A stretch of DNA of 64,000 bases from Hyphomicrobiales bacterium (GCA_006844605.1 SPJN01000005.1:1-64000), one strand, 5' to 3'; shown: positions 47,937 through 56,924, counted from the first letter of the stretch. Numbers and translations: made by a program. Notes: generated from the sequence alone by a model not told the origin.

Positions 47937-49079
47937 TCAGTTGCCGTCCTTCGGTTGATCGTCGTTAAGTGTGTCACGCACAAGATTTAGCGCCACGTCC
48001 TGCGTTATGAAAGCATCTCCGATGGCGCGCGCCAAGATGAAAGTCAGTTTGTCATCAACGACTTTCTTGTCCTGCTTCATATGGTCAAGCAGGCTGTCCA
48101 CATCAAGGGGCGCACCGTCAATGTCCATCAGGCTGGATTTCAGCCCGGCTGCCTTTAAATGGGCCTTGACCCGTCCGGCGTCCTGCCCGGTGACAAGCCC
48201 CATCTTGGCGCTGAGCGAAAAGGCAAGCGCCATGCCGATGGCGACCCCTTCACCATGCAGCAAAGTGGCGGAATAGCCTGTCTCAGCCTCAAGCGCGTGG
48301 CCGAATGTGTGGCCAAGGTTCAAAAGCGCGCGGCGGCCCTGTTCTGTTTCGTCCTCGGCAACGATTTCAGCCTTCATCGCTACTGATGTTTTGATGGCGT
48401 GCAAGCGCGCGGTCAGATCACCGGCCAGCACCTTCGCGCCATTGTGTTCCAGCCATTCGAAAAAGCTGTAGTCGCCCAACAGGCCATATTTCACAATCTC
48501 GGCATAGCCTGCCTCAAGCTGTCGTTGCGGCAGGGTGTCAAGGATATTGGTGTCAGCCAGTACCAGCACAGGCTGATGAAAGGCCCCGATCAGGTTTTTA
48601 CCTTGCGGAACGTTGACGGCGGTCTTGCCCCCGACTGAGCTGTCGACCTGCGCCAGCAAACTTGTCGGAATTTGGATAAAGCCAACGCCGCGCCGCAAAA
48701 TCGCAGCGGCAAACCCAACAAGATCACCGATCACACCGCCGCCAAGGGCGATGATGCGGTCATTGCGTTCAACTTTTGCGTCCAGCAATTGCCCGCACAG
48801 CGCGCCCAATTGGGTGAAGTTTTTGGTGCCTTCGCCCGCAGGCAACACAATCGCCTGATGGCTGATCCCTGCGGTGTCGAGCGCCGCTTCAAGCGCGCCA
48901 AGATGGTGGGGCGCGACCTGATCATCAGTGACGATCACAGTGCGGTCACGTTTCATCACCGGGCCCAGCAAAGGGCCCAGATCGGCGAACAGGTCAGGGC
49001 CGATGACAACATCATAGGCCCGCTCACCCAGACCGACGCGCACAGTTTCCCGGATGGTTGCGGGGGCGGCAATAGTCAT
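47937..49079 (-). CDS. aroB: 3-dehydroquinate synthase
   Basis: ALGGGVIGDLVGFAAAILRRGVGFIQIPTSLLAQVDSSVGGKTAVN. Confidence 0.97.
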   Translation of the reverse strand: MTIAAPATIRETVRVGLGERAYDVVIGPDLFADLGPLLGPVMKRDRTVIVTDDQVAPHHLGALEAALDTAGISHQAIVLPAGEGTKNFTQLGALCGQLLDAKVERNDRIIALGGGVIGDLVGFAAAILRRGVGFIQIPTSLLAQVDSSVGGKTAVNVPQGKNLIGAFHQPVLVLADTNILDTLPQRQLEAGYAEIVKYGLLGDYSFFEWLEHNGAKVLAGDLTARLHAIKTSVAMKAEIVAEDETEQGRRALLNLGHTFGHALEAETGYSATLLHGEGVAIGMALAFSLSAKMGLVTGQDAGRVKAHLKAAGLKSSLMDIDGAPLDVDSLLDHMKQDKKVVDDKLTFILARAIGDAFITQDVALNLVRDTLNDDQPKDGN

Positions 49080-49654
49080 GACGTGCTGCCTTCTTTCAGG
49101 GCGCTGACAATGATATCAACCACATCATCATGGGGCACATCGGCGGTATCGATGGTGATATTTGCCTCAGCATAGATGGGGTAACGCTCATCAATCAGTT
49201 TTTGCAAAATTTCGCGCGGGTTGCCCTGCCGCAGCAGCGGACGGGTGTTGCGCTTTGACGTGCGTTTGACCAGCAAATCCAAATCGGCGCGTAACCAGAC
49301 CGACAGGCCCTGATCACCGATCAGGCTGCGGGTTTCGTCATCCATAAAGGCACCGCCCCCGGTGGCCAGCACACAGCGGTCGGATTCGATCAACAAACGG
49401 CGGATCACCTTGCGTTCCCCTTCGCGGAAGGCAGGTTCGCCATACTGGTCGAAATAGTCAGATACGCTCATCCCGGCGGCTTCTTCGATGGCCTCATCCG
49501 CATCAACAAAATCAAGGCCAAGGCGTTTGGCCAGACGGCGGCCCACTGTTGTTTTGCCCGCGCCCATCAGCCCGACAAGCACAATGGTCCGGTCCCCAAT
49601 CGCGCGCGGCGCGGGGGTGGCTGTTTCTTCCGATGATGTGGCCGACAGGCTCAT
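49076..49654 (-). CDS. aroK: shikimate kinase
   Basis: LVGLMGAGKTTVGRRLAKRLGLDFVDAD; 4-bp overlap with aroB. Confidence 0.96.
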   Translation of the reverse strand: MSLSATSSEETATPAPRAIGDRTIVLVGLMGAGKTTVGRRLAKRLGLDFVDADEAIEEAAGMSVSDYFDQYGEPAFREGERKVIRRLLIESDRCVLATGGGAFMDDETRSLIGDQGLSVWLRADLDLLVKRTSKRNTRPLLRQGNPREILQKLIDERYPIYAEANITIDTADVPHDDVVDIIVSALKEGSTS

Positions 49655-49871
49655 AGTCTTTCAAAATTCCGGTCAGTAATGGTGCAAATGCTTGGCTGCG
49701 CAGCTAAGCATGGCCTGTTTATTCCCAAAAGGGGCATAAAGACGCGAAAAAAAACGCTGCCCCCATCGTCATCAGGCCATATTTTCGCTATAGCGGTGTC
49801 AGACACTGTAATGCAAGTCAAGAGTCGCCCCAAACAGGGTGCGACCGGTTTTTTGAGCGTAAGGGATAAGA

Positions 49872-50012
49872 ATGCCACGTTTTTCCGTAATTCTGCTGTT
49901 GCTGATTCTGGGCGGTGTCGGTGCCGGCGCCGTGTTTCTGGCCACATGGGATATCCCGGCCCCTAGCCAAACGGTAGAGCAGGTTTTGCCCGATGACCGC
50001 TTCGAACGCTAG
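49872..50012 (+). CDS. 46-aa single-TM small protein, overlapping the start of the next gene
   Basis: MPRFSVILLLLILGGVGAGAVFLATWDIPAPSQTVEQVLPDDRFER*; below the ORF-track length cut-off; AAGGGA upstream; 20-nt overlap with ATG 49993. Confidence 0.65.
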   Translation: MPRFSVILLLLILGGVGAGAVFLATWDIPAPSQTVEQVLPDDRFER

Positions 50013-51744
50013 ACGGCGCAGCCTGAAACGGGCTGTTGGTGCGATTGCCCTGATTGCCGGACCGATGGCCATGCAGGTGGCAGGCGCACAGGCACAATCC
50101 TTTAATACTGTTATCGCTGTTGAACAACGGATGGCACAGCCCGATTATGGCGCTGTGGGCCTTGATATTGCGCTTGATGCCAATGGGGCGCTTGTCTCTG
50201 AAGGCATGTGGGAGGGGATGACCCGCCGCCGTGCCGCCACATTGATGACGATGGCGGGGCAGCAGACCGGCATTGCCGCGCTTGATACGCTATATATGCA
50301 AACACTGGCCGTTGCCGCAGGCTCCCCCCGCCGGGATGAGGAACGCGAGGCAGAGGCCACCGGCAATGCCTGGCTTGAGGCGCGGGTAAGTTCGCTGGTG
50401 GCGCGGGGCCATTATGATGCCGCAGTAAAGCTAGGCGACCGTCTGGGCACTGCCGGGCGCGCGGCCAACCCTGTGGTTGAGCGTGATTTGCTGAACGCCG
50501 TTTTGTGGGGACAGGGGCTTGGCCCCGCCTGTGCCGTATCTTGGCGGTTGGAGGCGCAGGCCCGCACCGGGTCTGACCCTGAATTGCAATTGTTGGATGC
50601 GGCTTGTAAGGCCCATAAGGGTGACAGAGCAGCCGCTGAGTTTGCGGCGGAACTGGCGTCCGAACTTGGGGCCGGCAATAGCACTGCGATCAATTTGTTG
50701 GATCATATGATCGGTTTGCATCGCGGTAAGCCAAAGCCGAAATTGCTGAAAACTGCTGCAAGTGATCCGTTAAACTTTGCCATGGCTGGCGCGCTGAACA
50801 TGGATTGGCCCGTTGCGCTATATGATCAATTGCCTGCCGCGGTTTTGGCGGGCTTTGCCAGTCGTGCGGATATCAGCCTGCCAAACCGTATCGTTGCCGC
50901 CGAATTGGCGCGCGCGTCAGGTTTTGGCACACGCAATCAACTGCGTGACCTGTATATGCAGGCCGCCGCCGCATTGGCTGCGGGCGAGGTAACGCCAACA
51001 CAGGCCAGCGCCGCCATTCTGGACCGGGCGAATAGTTTTGCCACATGGCGCCAGTCACAGGACCCGGTGATCGGGGCTGATCAATTGGCGGATTTGTTGG
51101 CGCGGTCACAGGCGCAAGGACGCTTTGACGTGATGGCCGATTTGCTGCTGCATGATTTCAGCTTTCCGCAGGCAGAGGCAACACTTTCAAAACATGCCGG
51201 AATTTTTGCCCGTGCGGCGATGGCGGCGAATATGCCGAACAGGGCAGGCACATGGCTTGCCATTCTGTTAAAGGGGCAGGAGGCAGGCGTCTTCTTCCTT
51301 GACCCCAATGTGCGGGCCGTATGGCCGCTGCTGATCCTGTCGAAACTGCCGGTCAATGAAATGGTCGAAAATGGGGCCTTGCCGTGGCTTGCCAGCCTGT
51401 CAGAAGAAGACCGCCCCAAGGCGGCGCTGGTCTTTTCAATGGCCGAGGCATTGGGCCGCCGCGTGCCCGAACCTGCATGGCTAACCCTACAGGATGGCGC
51501 AACACCTGATGTGGATGCCGCCGCGTTGCCGCCCTTGCCCTATTGGCGTGGGATTGCAGCGGCAGCAAGTCGTGGCAGCAGGGCAGAGGTGATTATCTTT
51601 GCCAACTTGTTGTTACAAACCAACCGGGATGAATTGGCCCATCCGGCCATTATCTCGTCCGTATTATCGGCCCTGCGGGGCATCGGCGCGACAGATATCG
51701 CCCATCAGATCGCCGTGGAAACCGCCCTGAAGGTCGGCTTCTAG
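49993..51744 (+). CDS. hypothetical secreted protein (583 aa)
   Basis: Signal-like N-terminus ending AGAQAQ; Ala-rich helical repeats; translationally coupled to the 46-aa ORF. Confidence 0.75.
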   Translation: MTASNARRRSLKRAVGAIALIAGPMAMQVAGAQAQSFNTVIAVEQRMAQPDYGAVGLDIALDANGALVSEGMWEGMTRRRAATLMTMAGQQTGIAALDTLYMQTLAVAAGSPRRDEEREAEATGNAWLEARVSSLVARGHYDAAVKLGDRLGTAGRAANPVVERDLLNAVLWGQGLGPACAVSWRLEAQARTGSDPELQLLDAACKAHKGDRAAAEFAAELASELGAGNSTAINLLDHMIGLHRGKPKPKLLKTAASDPLNFAMAGALNMDWPVALYDQLPAAVLAGFASRADISLPNRIVAAELARASGFGTRNQLRDLYMQAAAALAAGEVTPTQASAAILDRANSFATWRQSQDPVIGADQLADLLARSQAQGRFDVMADLLLHDFSFPQAEATLSKHAGIFARAAMAANMPNRAGTWLAILLKGQEAGVFFLDPNVRAVWPLLILSKLPVNEMVENGALPWLASLSEEDRPKAALVFSMAEALGRRVPEPAWLTLQDGATPDVDAAALPPLPYWRGIAAAASRGSRAEVIIFANLLLQTNRDELAHPAIISSVLSALRGIGATDIAHQIAVETALKVGF

Positions 51745-51775
51745 ATCACGATATGCGAAAAAAGGGGGGCGTGTC

Positions 51776-52687
51776 ATGACAAGCTGGCCACTGGCGATTG
51801 ACCTGTTTCTCGACATGATGATTGCAGAGCGTGACGCCGCGATATTGACCGTCAGTGCCTATGGCCGTGACCTTGCCCATTATGCTGAACACTGCGGGGC
51901 AGCCGCACCCGGACAGGTCACAAGGGCGCAGGTAAGTGCCTATATGGAAGGTCTGGAAGCAGAAGGAAAGTCAGCGAAAACAGCAGCGCGCTATTTAACG
52001 TCCATTCGGCAATTTCACAAATTTTGCGTGGATGAGGGGATGGCGGCCGATGACCCCTCGCGCCTTGTCGCCTCCCCCAAATTACCGCGCAGCCTGCCCA
52101 AATATCTTAGCGAGGATGAGGTCGCCCGCCTGCTTGAAGGCGCGCGCCAACAAACAGGCGCAGATGGCAAGCGCCTGTTGTGTTTGGTTGAGATGTTTTA
52201 CGCCACCGGGATGCGCGTGTCTGAATTGGTCAGTCTGCCCATTGCGCCATTACGCTCACTGCCTGAGGCGTTGATCGTGACAGGCAAGGGCCGCAAGGAA
52301 CGTATGGTCCCGATGGGGGAACCTGCCCGTGACGCCCTGCGTGACTATCTGGCGGTGCGTGATGCCCATCTGCGGGTGATCAAAGGGAAGGCGGAACCAT
52401 CAGCCTTTTTATTCCCTTCCAAAAGTAAAGAAGGGCATTGGACCCGCCAACAGGCAGGCCGCGCGCTGAAGGACTTGGCAGTCGGTGCGGGGATTGATCC
52501 CAAACGCGTTTCCCCCCATGTGTTGCGCCATGCGTTTGCCTCCCACCTGTTGGCGAATGGCGCTGATCTGCGTGTGGTGCAAACCCTGCTGGGCCATGCC
52601 GATATTTCGACAACTGAAATCTATACCCATGTTTTGGCTGCCCGACGCGAAGCGCTGGTGAAGCAGCACCACCCACTTTCAAAATAG
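51776..52687 (+). CDS. xerD: site-specific tyrosine recombinase
   Basis: Catalytic R...HVLRHAFASHLLANGADLRVVQTLLGHADISTTEIYTHV. Confidence 0.95.
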   Translation: MTSWPLAIDLFLDMMIAERDAAILTVSAYGRDLAHYAEHCGAAAPGQVTRAQVSAYMEGLEAEGKSAKTAARYLTSIRQFHKFCVDEGMAADDPSRLVASPKLPRSLPKYLSEDEVARLLEGARQQTGADGKRLLCLVEMFYATGMRVSELVSLPIAPLRSLPEALIVTGKGRKERMVPMGEPARDALRDYLAVRDAHLRVIKGKAEPSAFLFPSKSKEGHWTRQQAGRALKDLAVGAGIDPKRVSPHVLRHAFASHLLANGADLRVVQTLLGHADISTTEIYTHVLAARREALVKQHHPLSK

Positions 52688-52732
52688 GCAGCGCCGTCCT
52701 AAGGTGCGCGCACATTATTAGCGGAGAATGAT

Positions 52733-53710
52733 ATGAGCTTTACCATTGTTGAGCAGACCACCCCACGCCTGAACCGATGCGAACTTTCCGTGCCCGGTTC
52801 CCGCCCTGAAATGTTTGAAAAGGCTGCCGCGTCTGCGGCGGATGTGATCTTCCTTGACTTGGAAGATGCGGTTGCGCCTGATGACAAGGAACAGGCGCGC
52901 AAGAATATCATTCAGGCACTGCATGATGTGGATTGGGGCGACAAGACAATCTCTGTCCGTATCAATGGCCTCGATACCCATTATTGTTATCGCGATGTTG
53001 TTGATGTGATGGAACAGGGCGGTGAACGGCTTGACCTAATCATGATCCCCAAGGCGGGCAACGCCAAGGATATCTATGCCATCGACATGATGGTGACCCA
53101 GATCGAAGCGGCTGTTGGGCGCAAGAAGCGCATCGGGTTTGAGATGATTATCGAAACCGCATTGGGTATGGCCAATGTGGACGAGATTGCCGCCGCATCG
53201 CCGCGGAATGAATCGCTGCATTTCGGGGTGGCTGATTATGCTGCCTCTACCAAGGCACGCACAACGCAAATCGGTGGGCCAAACCCGGCCTATGCCGTGC
53301 TGACCGATCCGTTGGATGATGGCAGCCGCGCCACCCATTGGGGCGACATGTGGCACTATGCAGTGGCACGCATGGTGGTTGCCGCCCGCGCCAATGGCCT
53401 GCGTCCCATTGATGGGCCGTTCGGTGATTTTTCTGACCCTGATGGGTTTGCGGCACAGGCATCACGCGCCGCCGTGTTGGGCTGTGAAGGCAAATGGGCC
53501 ATCCACCCCAAACAAATTCCGCTGGCGAATGAGGTTTTCACACCGTCCTTGGCCGAAGTTGACAAGGCCCGCCGTATTTTGGTGGCGATGGAAGAGGCGC
53601 AGAAAAGCGGCTCAGGTGCCGTGGCGCTTGATGGTCGCCTGATCGACATCGCATCGGTTCGCCAAGCAGAAGCCTTGGTCGCACAGGCGGATGCAATCTC
53701 TAACGGTTAA
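52733..53710 (+). CDS. HpcH/HpaI aldolase / CitE family lyase (malyl-CoA / methylmalyl-CoA lyase-like)
   Basis: RCELSVPGSRPEMFEKAAASAADVIFLDLEDAVAPDDK; GFEMIIETALGMANVDEI; KWAIHPKQI. Confidence 0.92.
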   Translation: MSFTIVEQTTPRLNRCELSVPGSRPEMFEKAAASAADVIFLDLEDAVAPDDKEQARKNIIQALHDVDWGDKTISVRINGLDTHYCYRDVVDVMEQGGERLDLIMIPKAGNAKDIYAIDMMVTQIEAAVGRKKRIGFEMIIETALGMANVDEIAAASPRNESLHFGVADYAASTKARTTQIGGPNPAYAVLTDPLDDGSRATHWGDMWHYAVARMVVAARANGLRPIDGPFGDFSDPDGFAAQASRAAVLGCEGKWAIHPKQIPLANEVFTPSLAEVDKARRILVAMEEAQKSGSGAVALDGRLIDIASVRQAEALVAQADAISNG

Positions 53711-53745
53711 GATTGCGTCGGCGAACCTGCTTTATTGATAGCGCG

Positions 53746-53781
53746 CAGCCGGACGAAAAAGTCTGCAACTTTTTCTGGCTG
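53746..53781. repeat. palindromic element (copy A) GAAAAAGT-ctgca-ACTTTTTC with outer CAGCC/GGCTG arms
   Basis: Sequence inspection; related copy at 2414-2448. Confidence 0.65.
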
Positions 53782-53787
53782 ACGCTT

Positions 53788-53841
53788 GTTCGCCAAGCAG
53801 AGGCGTTGGTCGCGCAGGCGGATGCGATTTCAAACGGTTAG
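53788..53841 (+). pseudogene. duplicated 3' end (54 nt) of the malyl-CoA-lyase-like gene
   Basis: Encodes VRQAEALVAQADAISNG* as in 53657-53710; 47/54 identical, with 7 synonymous third-position differences. Confidence 0.93.
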
Positions 53842-53842
53842 C

Positions 53843-53887
53843 AAAAGCACGTCACCCCGGACTTGATCCGGGGTCCATGCTGCTTTT
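53843..53887. repeat. REP-like palindrome / bidirectional terminator
   Basis: ACCCCGGA-cttga-TCCGGGGT inside outer AAAAGCA/TGCTTTT arms, between convergent genes. Confidence 0.75.
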
Positions 53888-54780
53888 CAGCCGTCCAACC
53901 CCTTCAACTTGTCGGGGTTGCGCACAATATGAATATGCGTCACAGCGCGATCATTGACGGTTAGCAGGATTGCAGACAACAATCCGTCCGTCTTGTCCTT
54001 GATCAATATGGCGGGTTGATTGTTCAGGTTGGCAAATGTCATAGCGACATGGCCTTGCTGTTTCTCTGCAACCGATGCCCACACGGTCAGCACGTCATCA
54101 ACACCATAGAGGGGCCGTAGCGAGGCGCGGGCCTTGCCGCCGCCATCTGAAATCAGCGTGATGTCGGGGGCCATTAATTGCAGTAATTTTTCGCGATTGC
54201 CTGACTGGCTTGCCTCAAAGAACGCTGATAGCAGATCTTTCGCCTGTTCATCCAGCGCATGGGGACGTGGCGTGCCGGCACGCAGCCGCTTGCGGGCACG
54301 GCTTGCCATCTGTCGCACGGCGCTGTCTGATTTGCCCAGGGCATCGGCAACAGCCCGGAAATCCAAGTCGAAAACGTCATGCAATAACAATGCGACCCGT
54401 TCTTCAGGCCCCAATTCATCCATCAATGTCATAATCGCCATCGACAATGTCTCGGCCCGGTCCAACCTGTCGTCGGCGCTGGGGGCAGCACTGGGAACGA
54501 GCGGTTCTTCGCTATCAATCGGTTCGGGCAACCACGGCCCGACATAGGTTTCGCGGGACCGATAGGCGCGGCGCAGTTGGTCTATCGACAGGCGGCTGGC
54601 AACCGTCAACAGCCATGATTTGGGGGTTTTGAGCGTGTGCCAGTCGTCAAACTTGGCCCACCGCAACGCGACCTCCTGCACAATATCGTCCGCGTCCGCG
54701 CGGCCGCCCAACATGCGATAGGCCAGCCCATAGATCGCGCCCTTGTGGTCAAGGAAGATTTGCGTTTTGGGGTCAGTCAT
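53887..54780 (-). CDS. ECF41-type RNA polymerase sigma factor with SnoaL-like C-terminal domain
   Basis: Sigma-70 r2/r4 regions plus ECF41 hallmark motifs WLPEP, DGGGK and NPDKL. Confidence 0.93.
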   Translation of the reverse strand: MTDPKTQIFLDHKGAIYGLAYRMLGGRADADDIVQEVALRWAKFDDWHTLKTPKSWLLTVASRLSIDQLRRAYRSRETYVGPWLPEPIDSEEPLVPSAAPSADDRLDRAETLSMAIMTLMDELGPEERVALLLHDVFDLDFRAVADALGKSDSAVRQMASRARKRLRAGTPRPHALDEQAKDLLSAFFEASQSGNREKLLQLMAPDITLISDGGGKARASLRPLYGVDDVLTVWASVAEKQQGHVAMTFANLNNQPAILIKDKTDGLLSAILLTVNDRAVTHIHIVRNPDKLKGLDG

Positions 54781-55358
54781 TCGGCAGCCTGTAGGTGCGC
54801 AGGATGGTAGGACCCATCCGTCATGTCTATTAGTTCGGGGGCAATGCGCACCTGTGAACAGCTGACCGCAAGGCCAAGGCCGCGCTTGGCCATCGGATAG
54901 ACTTGCGAGGCTGCGACCGACAACGCCATCTCTACCAGACCTTCATCGCCCCAGCGGTTGCGCACCTGTTCCACATAGTCGATGAGCGCCAGATCATTTT
55001 CGGCAACCGCCTTGCCATAGCGATAGGCAAGAAGATCATCGCCGGTCAGTGCCGCACCGCCTGCAAGTGTTGCTTCGATGGTTGCGGTCGGCACTTTGGA
55101 CAGTACTGCGAAATTGACGACAATTTGTGTGCAAGGGCCGCAATCAATTACCTGCGCACTGGCGATGCGGGCGACAAACCACGGCGACAGGGGCACCGCC
55201 TTGCGATGCTGGCTGACCGGGGCAAACAGGCCAAACTTGGCAATCATGCCGCCGGACCCCTTGCCGATTTCGCGCATCATGGTCATGTCGGTTTTGGATT
55301 GTTGTTCCATCTTGTCGGCGGTGCGGTTGATGTACCAGCGCATAAAACGGTTAAACAT
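54777..55358 (-). CDS. carboxymuconolactone decarboxylase (AhpD-like) family protein
   Basis: CGPC motif in ASAQVIDCGPCTQIVVNFAV; 4-bp overlap with the ECF41 gene. Confidence 0.88.
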   Translation of the reverse strand: MFNRFMRWYINRTADKMEQQSKTDMTMMREIGKGSGGMIAKFGLFAPVSQHRKAVPLSPWFVARIASAQVIDCGPCTQIVVNFAVLSKVPTATIEATLAGGAALTGDDLLAYRYGKAVAENDLALIDYVEQVRNRWGDEGLVEMALSVAASQVYPMAKRGLGLAVSCSQVRIAPELIDMTDGSYHPAHLQAAE

Positions 55359-55755
55359 GTGTTTGTGTCCTTTGCGGGGGGAGGAGCGCGAGGATCGTCA
55401 GGATCACCGCAGGCAGAATGACGCCGGGGGCGTCGGTCATGAACTGGTCAAAGGTGCAAACCCCTGCCAGCCATTCCCACACATGAAACAATCCATGGCC
55501 TGAAATCCACAGCGCCGCGATTCCGGTCAGGAAGCGCCGCTGCGCCGGGCGGGCCACAGCCAATCCCAGCAGTCCGGCAACCATCACATAAATCAGGCCG
55601 ATATCACGGATGAAATGCGCATTTGGCGGTCCTGTGCGGGTGACGCCGGGAACAGCCTCGTACCAGCCGATGGGGTCCCACAGCATGAAAAGCCCGTTCA
55701 GACCCAATGAAATTGCCATTAGGATCAATAATAGTGGTTCAAGTTTTTGCATCAT
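55351..55755 (-). CDS. hypothetical membrane protein in the ECF41 operon
   Basis: Start trimmed to MMQKLEPLLL after GGGAGGA; overlaps the CMD gene by 8 nt. Confidence 0.75.
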   Translation of the reverse strand: MMQKLEPLLLILMAISLGLNGLFMLWDPIGWYEAVPGVTRTGPPNAHFIRDIGLIYVMVAGLLGLAVARPAQRRFLTGIAALWISGHGLFHVWEWLAGVCTFDQFMTDAPGVILPAVILTILALLPPQRTQTHV

Positions 55756-55814
55756 GGCCCCGTCCTCCCTTGTTAGTGTGCAGCATAGGCCCATCCTATA
55801 CCGTCACTCAATAA

Positions 55815-55841
55815 GACGTGTCAGATGGGTGATTTGTGACA
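55815..55841 (-). promoter_or_regulatory. putative ECF41 promoter TGTCACA-N16-CGTC
   Basis: Minus strand TGTCACA (55841-55835) and CGTC (55818-55815), 16-nt spacer, upstream of the membrane protein-CMD-ECF41 operon. Confidence 0.8.
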
Positions 55842-55952
55842 ACAAATAGTGAAACAATTGACATGGGGGCCGAACAGCGCCATCTATGTGCCTATATATT
55901 CAAGCGTTTTTAAGACGTAACGACCTTTTACGATACTTTGCGAGACCATGCG

Positions 55953-56924
55953 ATGAGCACAGCCTATCTCGACTTTGAAAAGCCGATTGCCGACCTTGAG
56001 GCCAAGATTGCTGACCTGAAAACCCTTCCCGGTGAGGGGGAGGCAGGGGCCGTCAACGTAAAGGACGAAATTGTCCGGCTGGAGGCGAAGGCCGCCGCCC
56101 AGTTGAACGATATGTATAAGCGTTTGACCCCTTGGCAAAAAACGCAGGTCGCGCGGCATCCTGATCGGCCCCATTTCATTGATTATGTGAATGACCTGAT
56201 TGAGGAATTTACTCCCCTTGCCGGTGATCGCGGCTTTGGCGATGACCATGCGATTGTGGGCGGGCTTGGCCGCTTTAAGGGCGAATCGGTTGTGGTTATG
56301 GGCCATGAAAAGGGCTATGACACCGAAACCCGCCTGAAGCATAATTTCGGCATGGCGCGCCCTGAAGGCTATCGCAAGGCTGTGCGTTTGATGGATATGG
56401 CAGACCGGTTTGGCCTGCCCATCATCACATTGGTTGATACCGCCGGGGCCTATCCCGGTTTGGGTGCCGAAGAACGCGGTCAGGCAGAGGCGATTGCCCG
56501 GTCTACTGAAAAATGTTTGACGATTTCGGTTCCCATGATTTCGGTTGTGATTGGTGAGGGCGGCTCAGGCGGGGCGATTTCAATCGCATCAGCCAATGCC
56601 ATCGGCATGTTGGAACATTCCACCTATGCCGTGATTTCACCTGAGGGCTGCGCCTCAATCCTGTGGCGCGATTCTGCCCGTGCGGCGGATGCCGCTGCTG
56701 CCATGAAGGTGACTGCGCAGGATTTGAAATCGCTGAAGATCATCGATCAGATCATTGCCGAACCCATCGGTGGTGCCCATCGCGACCCCATGCGCACGAT
56801 CAGCGACACGGGCCGCTTTATCGAACGGGCGCTGGCTGCACAGCACAATAAGTCACCGCAGGAATTGAAGGCCGAACGGCGTCAAAAATTCCTTGAGATG
56901 GGCCGCAATCTACAAATTGCGTGA
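55953..56924 (+). CDS. accA: acetyl-CoA carboxylase carboxyltransferase subunit alpha
   Basis: Start trimmed to [48 protein letters not shown]. Confidence 0.97.
   Translation: MSTAYLDFEKPIADLEAKIADLKTLPGEGEAGAVNVKDEIVRLEAKAAAQLNDMYKRLTPWQKTQVARHPDRPHFIDYVNDLIEEFTPLAGDRGFGDDHAIVGGLGRFKGESVVVMGHEKGYDTETRLKHNFGMARPEGYRKAVRLMDMADRFGLPIITLVDTAGAYPGLGAEERGQAEAIARSTEKCLTISVPMISVVIGEGGSGGAISIASANAIGMLEHSTYAVISPEGCASILWRDSARAADAAAAMKVTAQDLKSLKIIDQIIAEPIGGAHRDPMRTISDTGRFIERALAAQHNKSPQELKAERRQKFLEMGRNLQIA

Noticed and set aside
51776-52687. Tyrosine recombinase considered as a mobile element integrase linked to the nearby gene-tail duplication
   Set aside because: Sequence and neighbourhood fit housekeeping XerD; no att-like repeats were found bounding a cargo segment.
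55855-55885. Possible sigma-70 promoter (TTGACA at 55858) upstream of accA
   Set aside because: The -10 at 17-nt spacing is weak.
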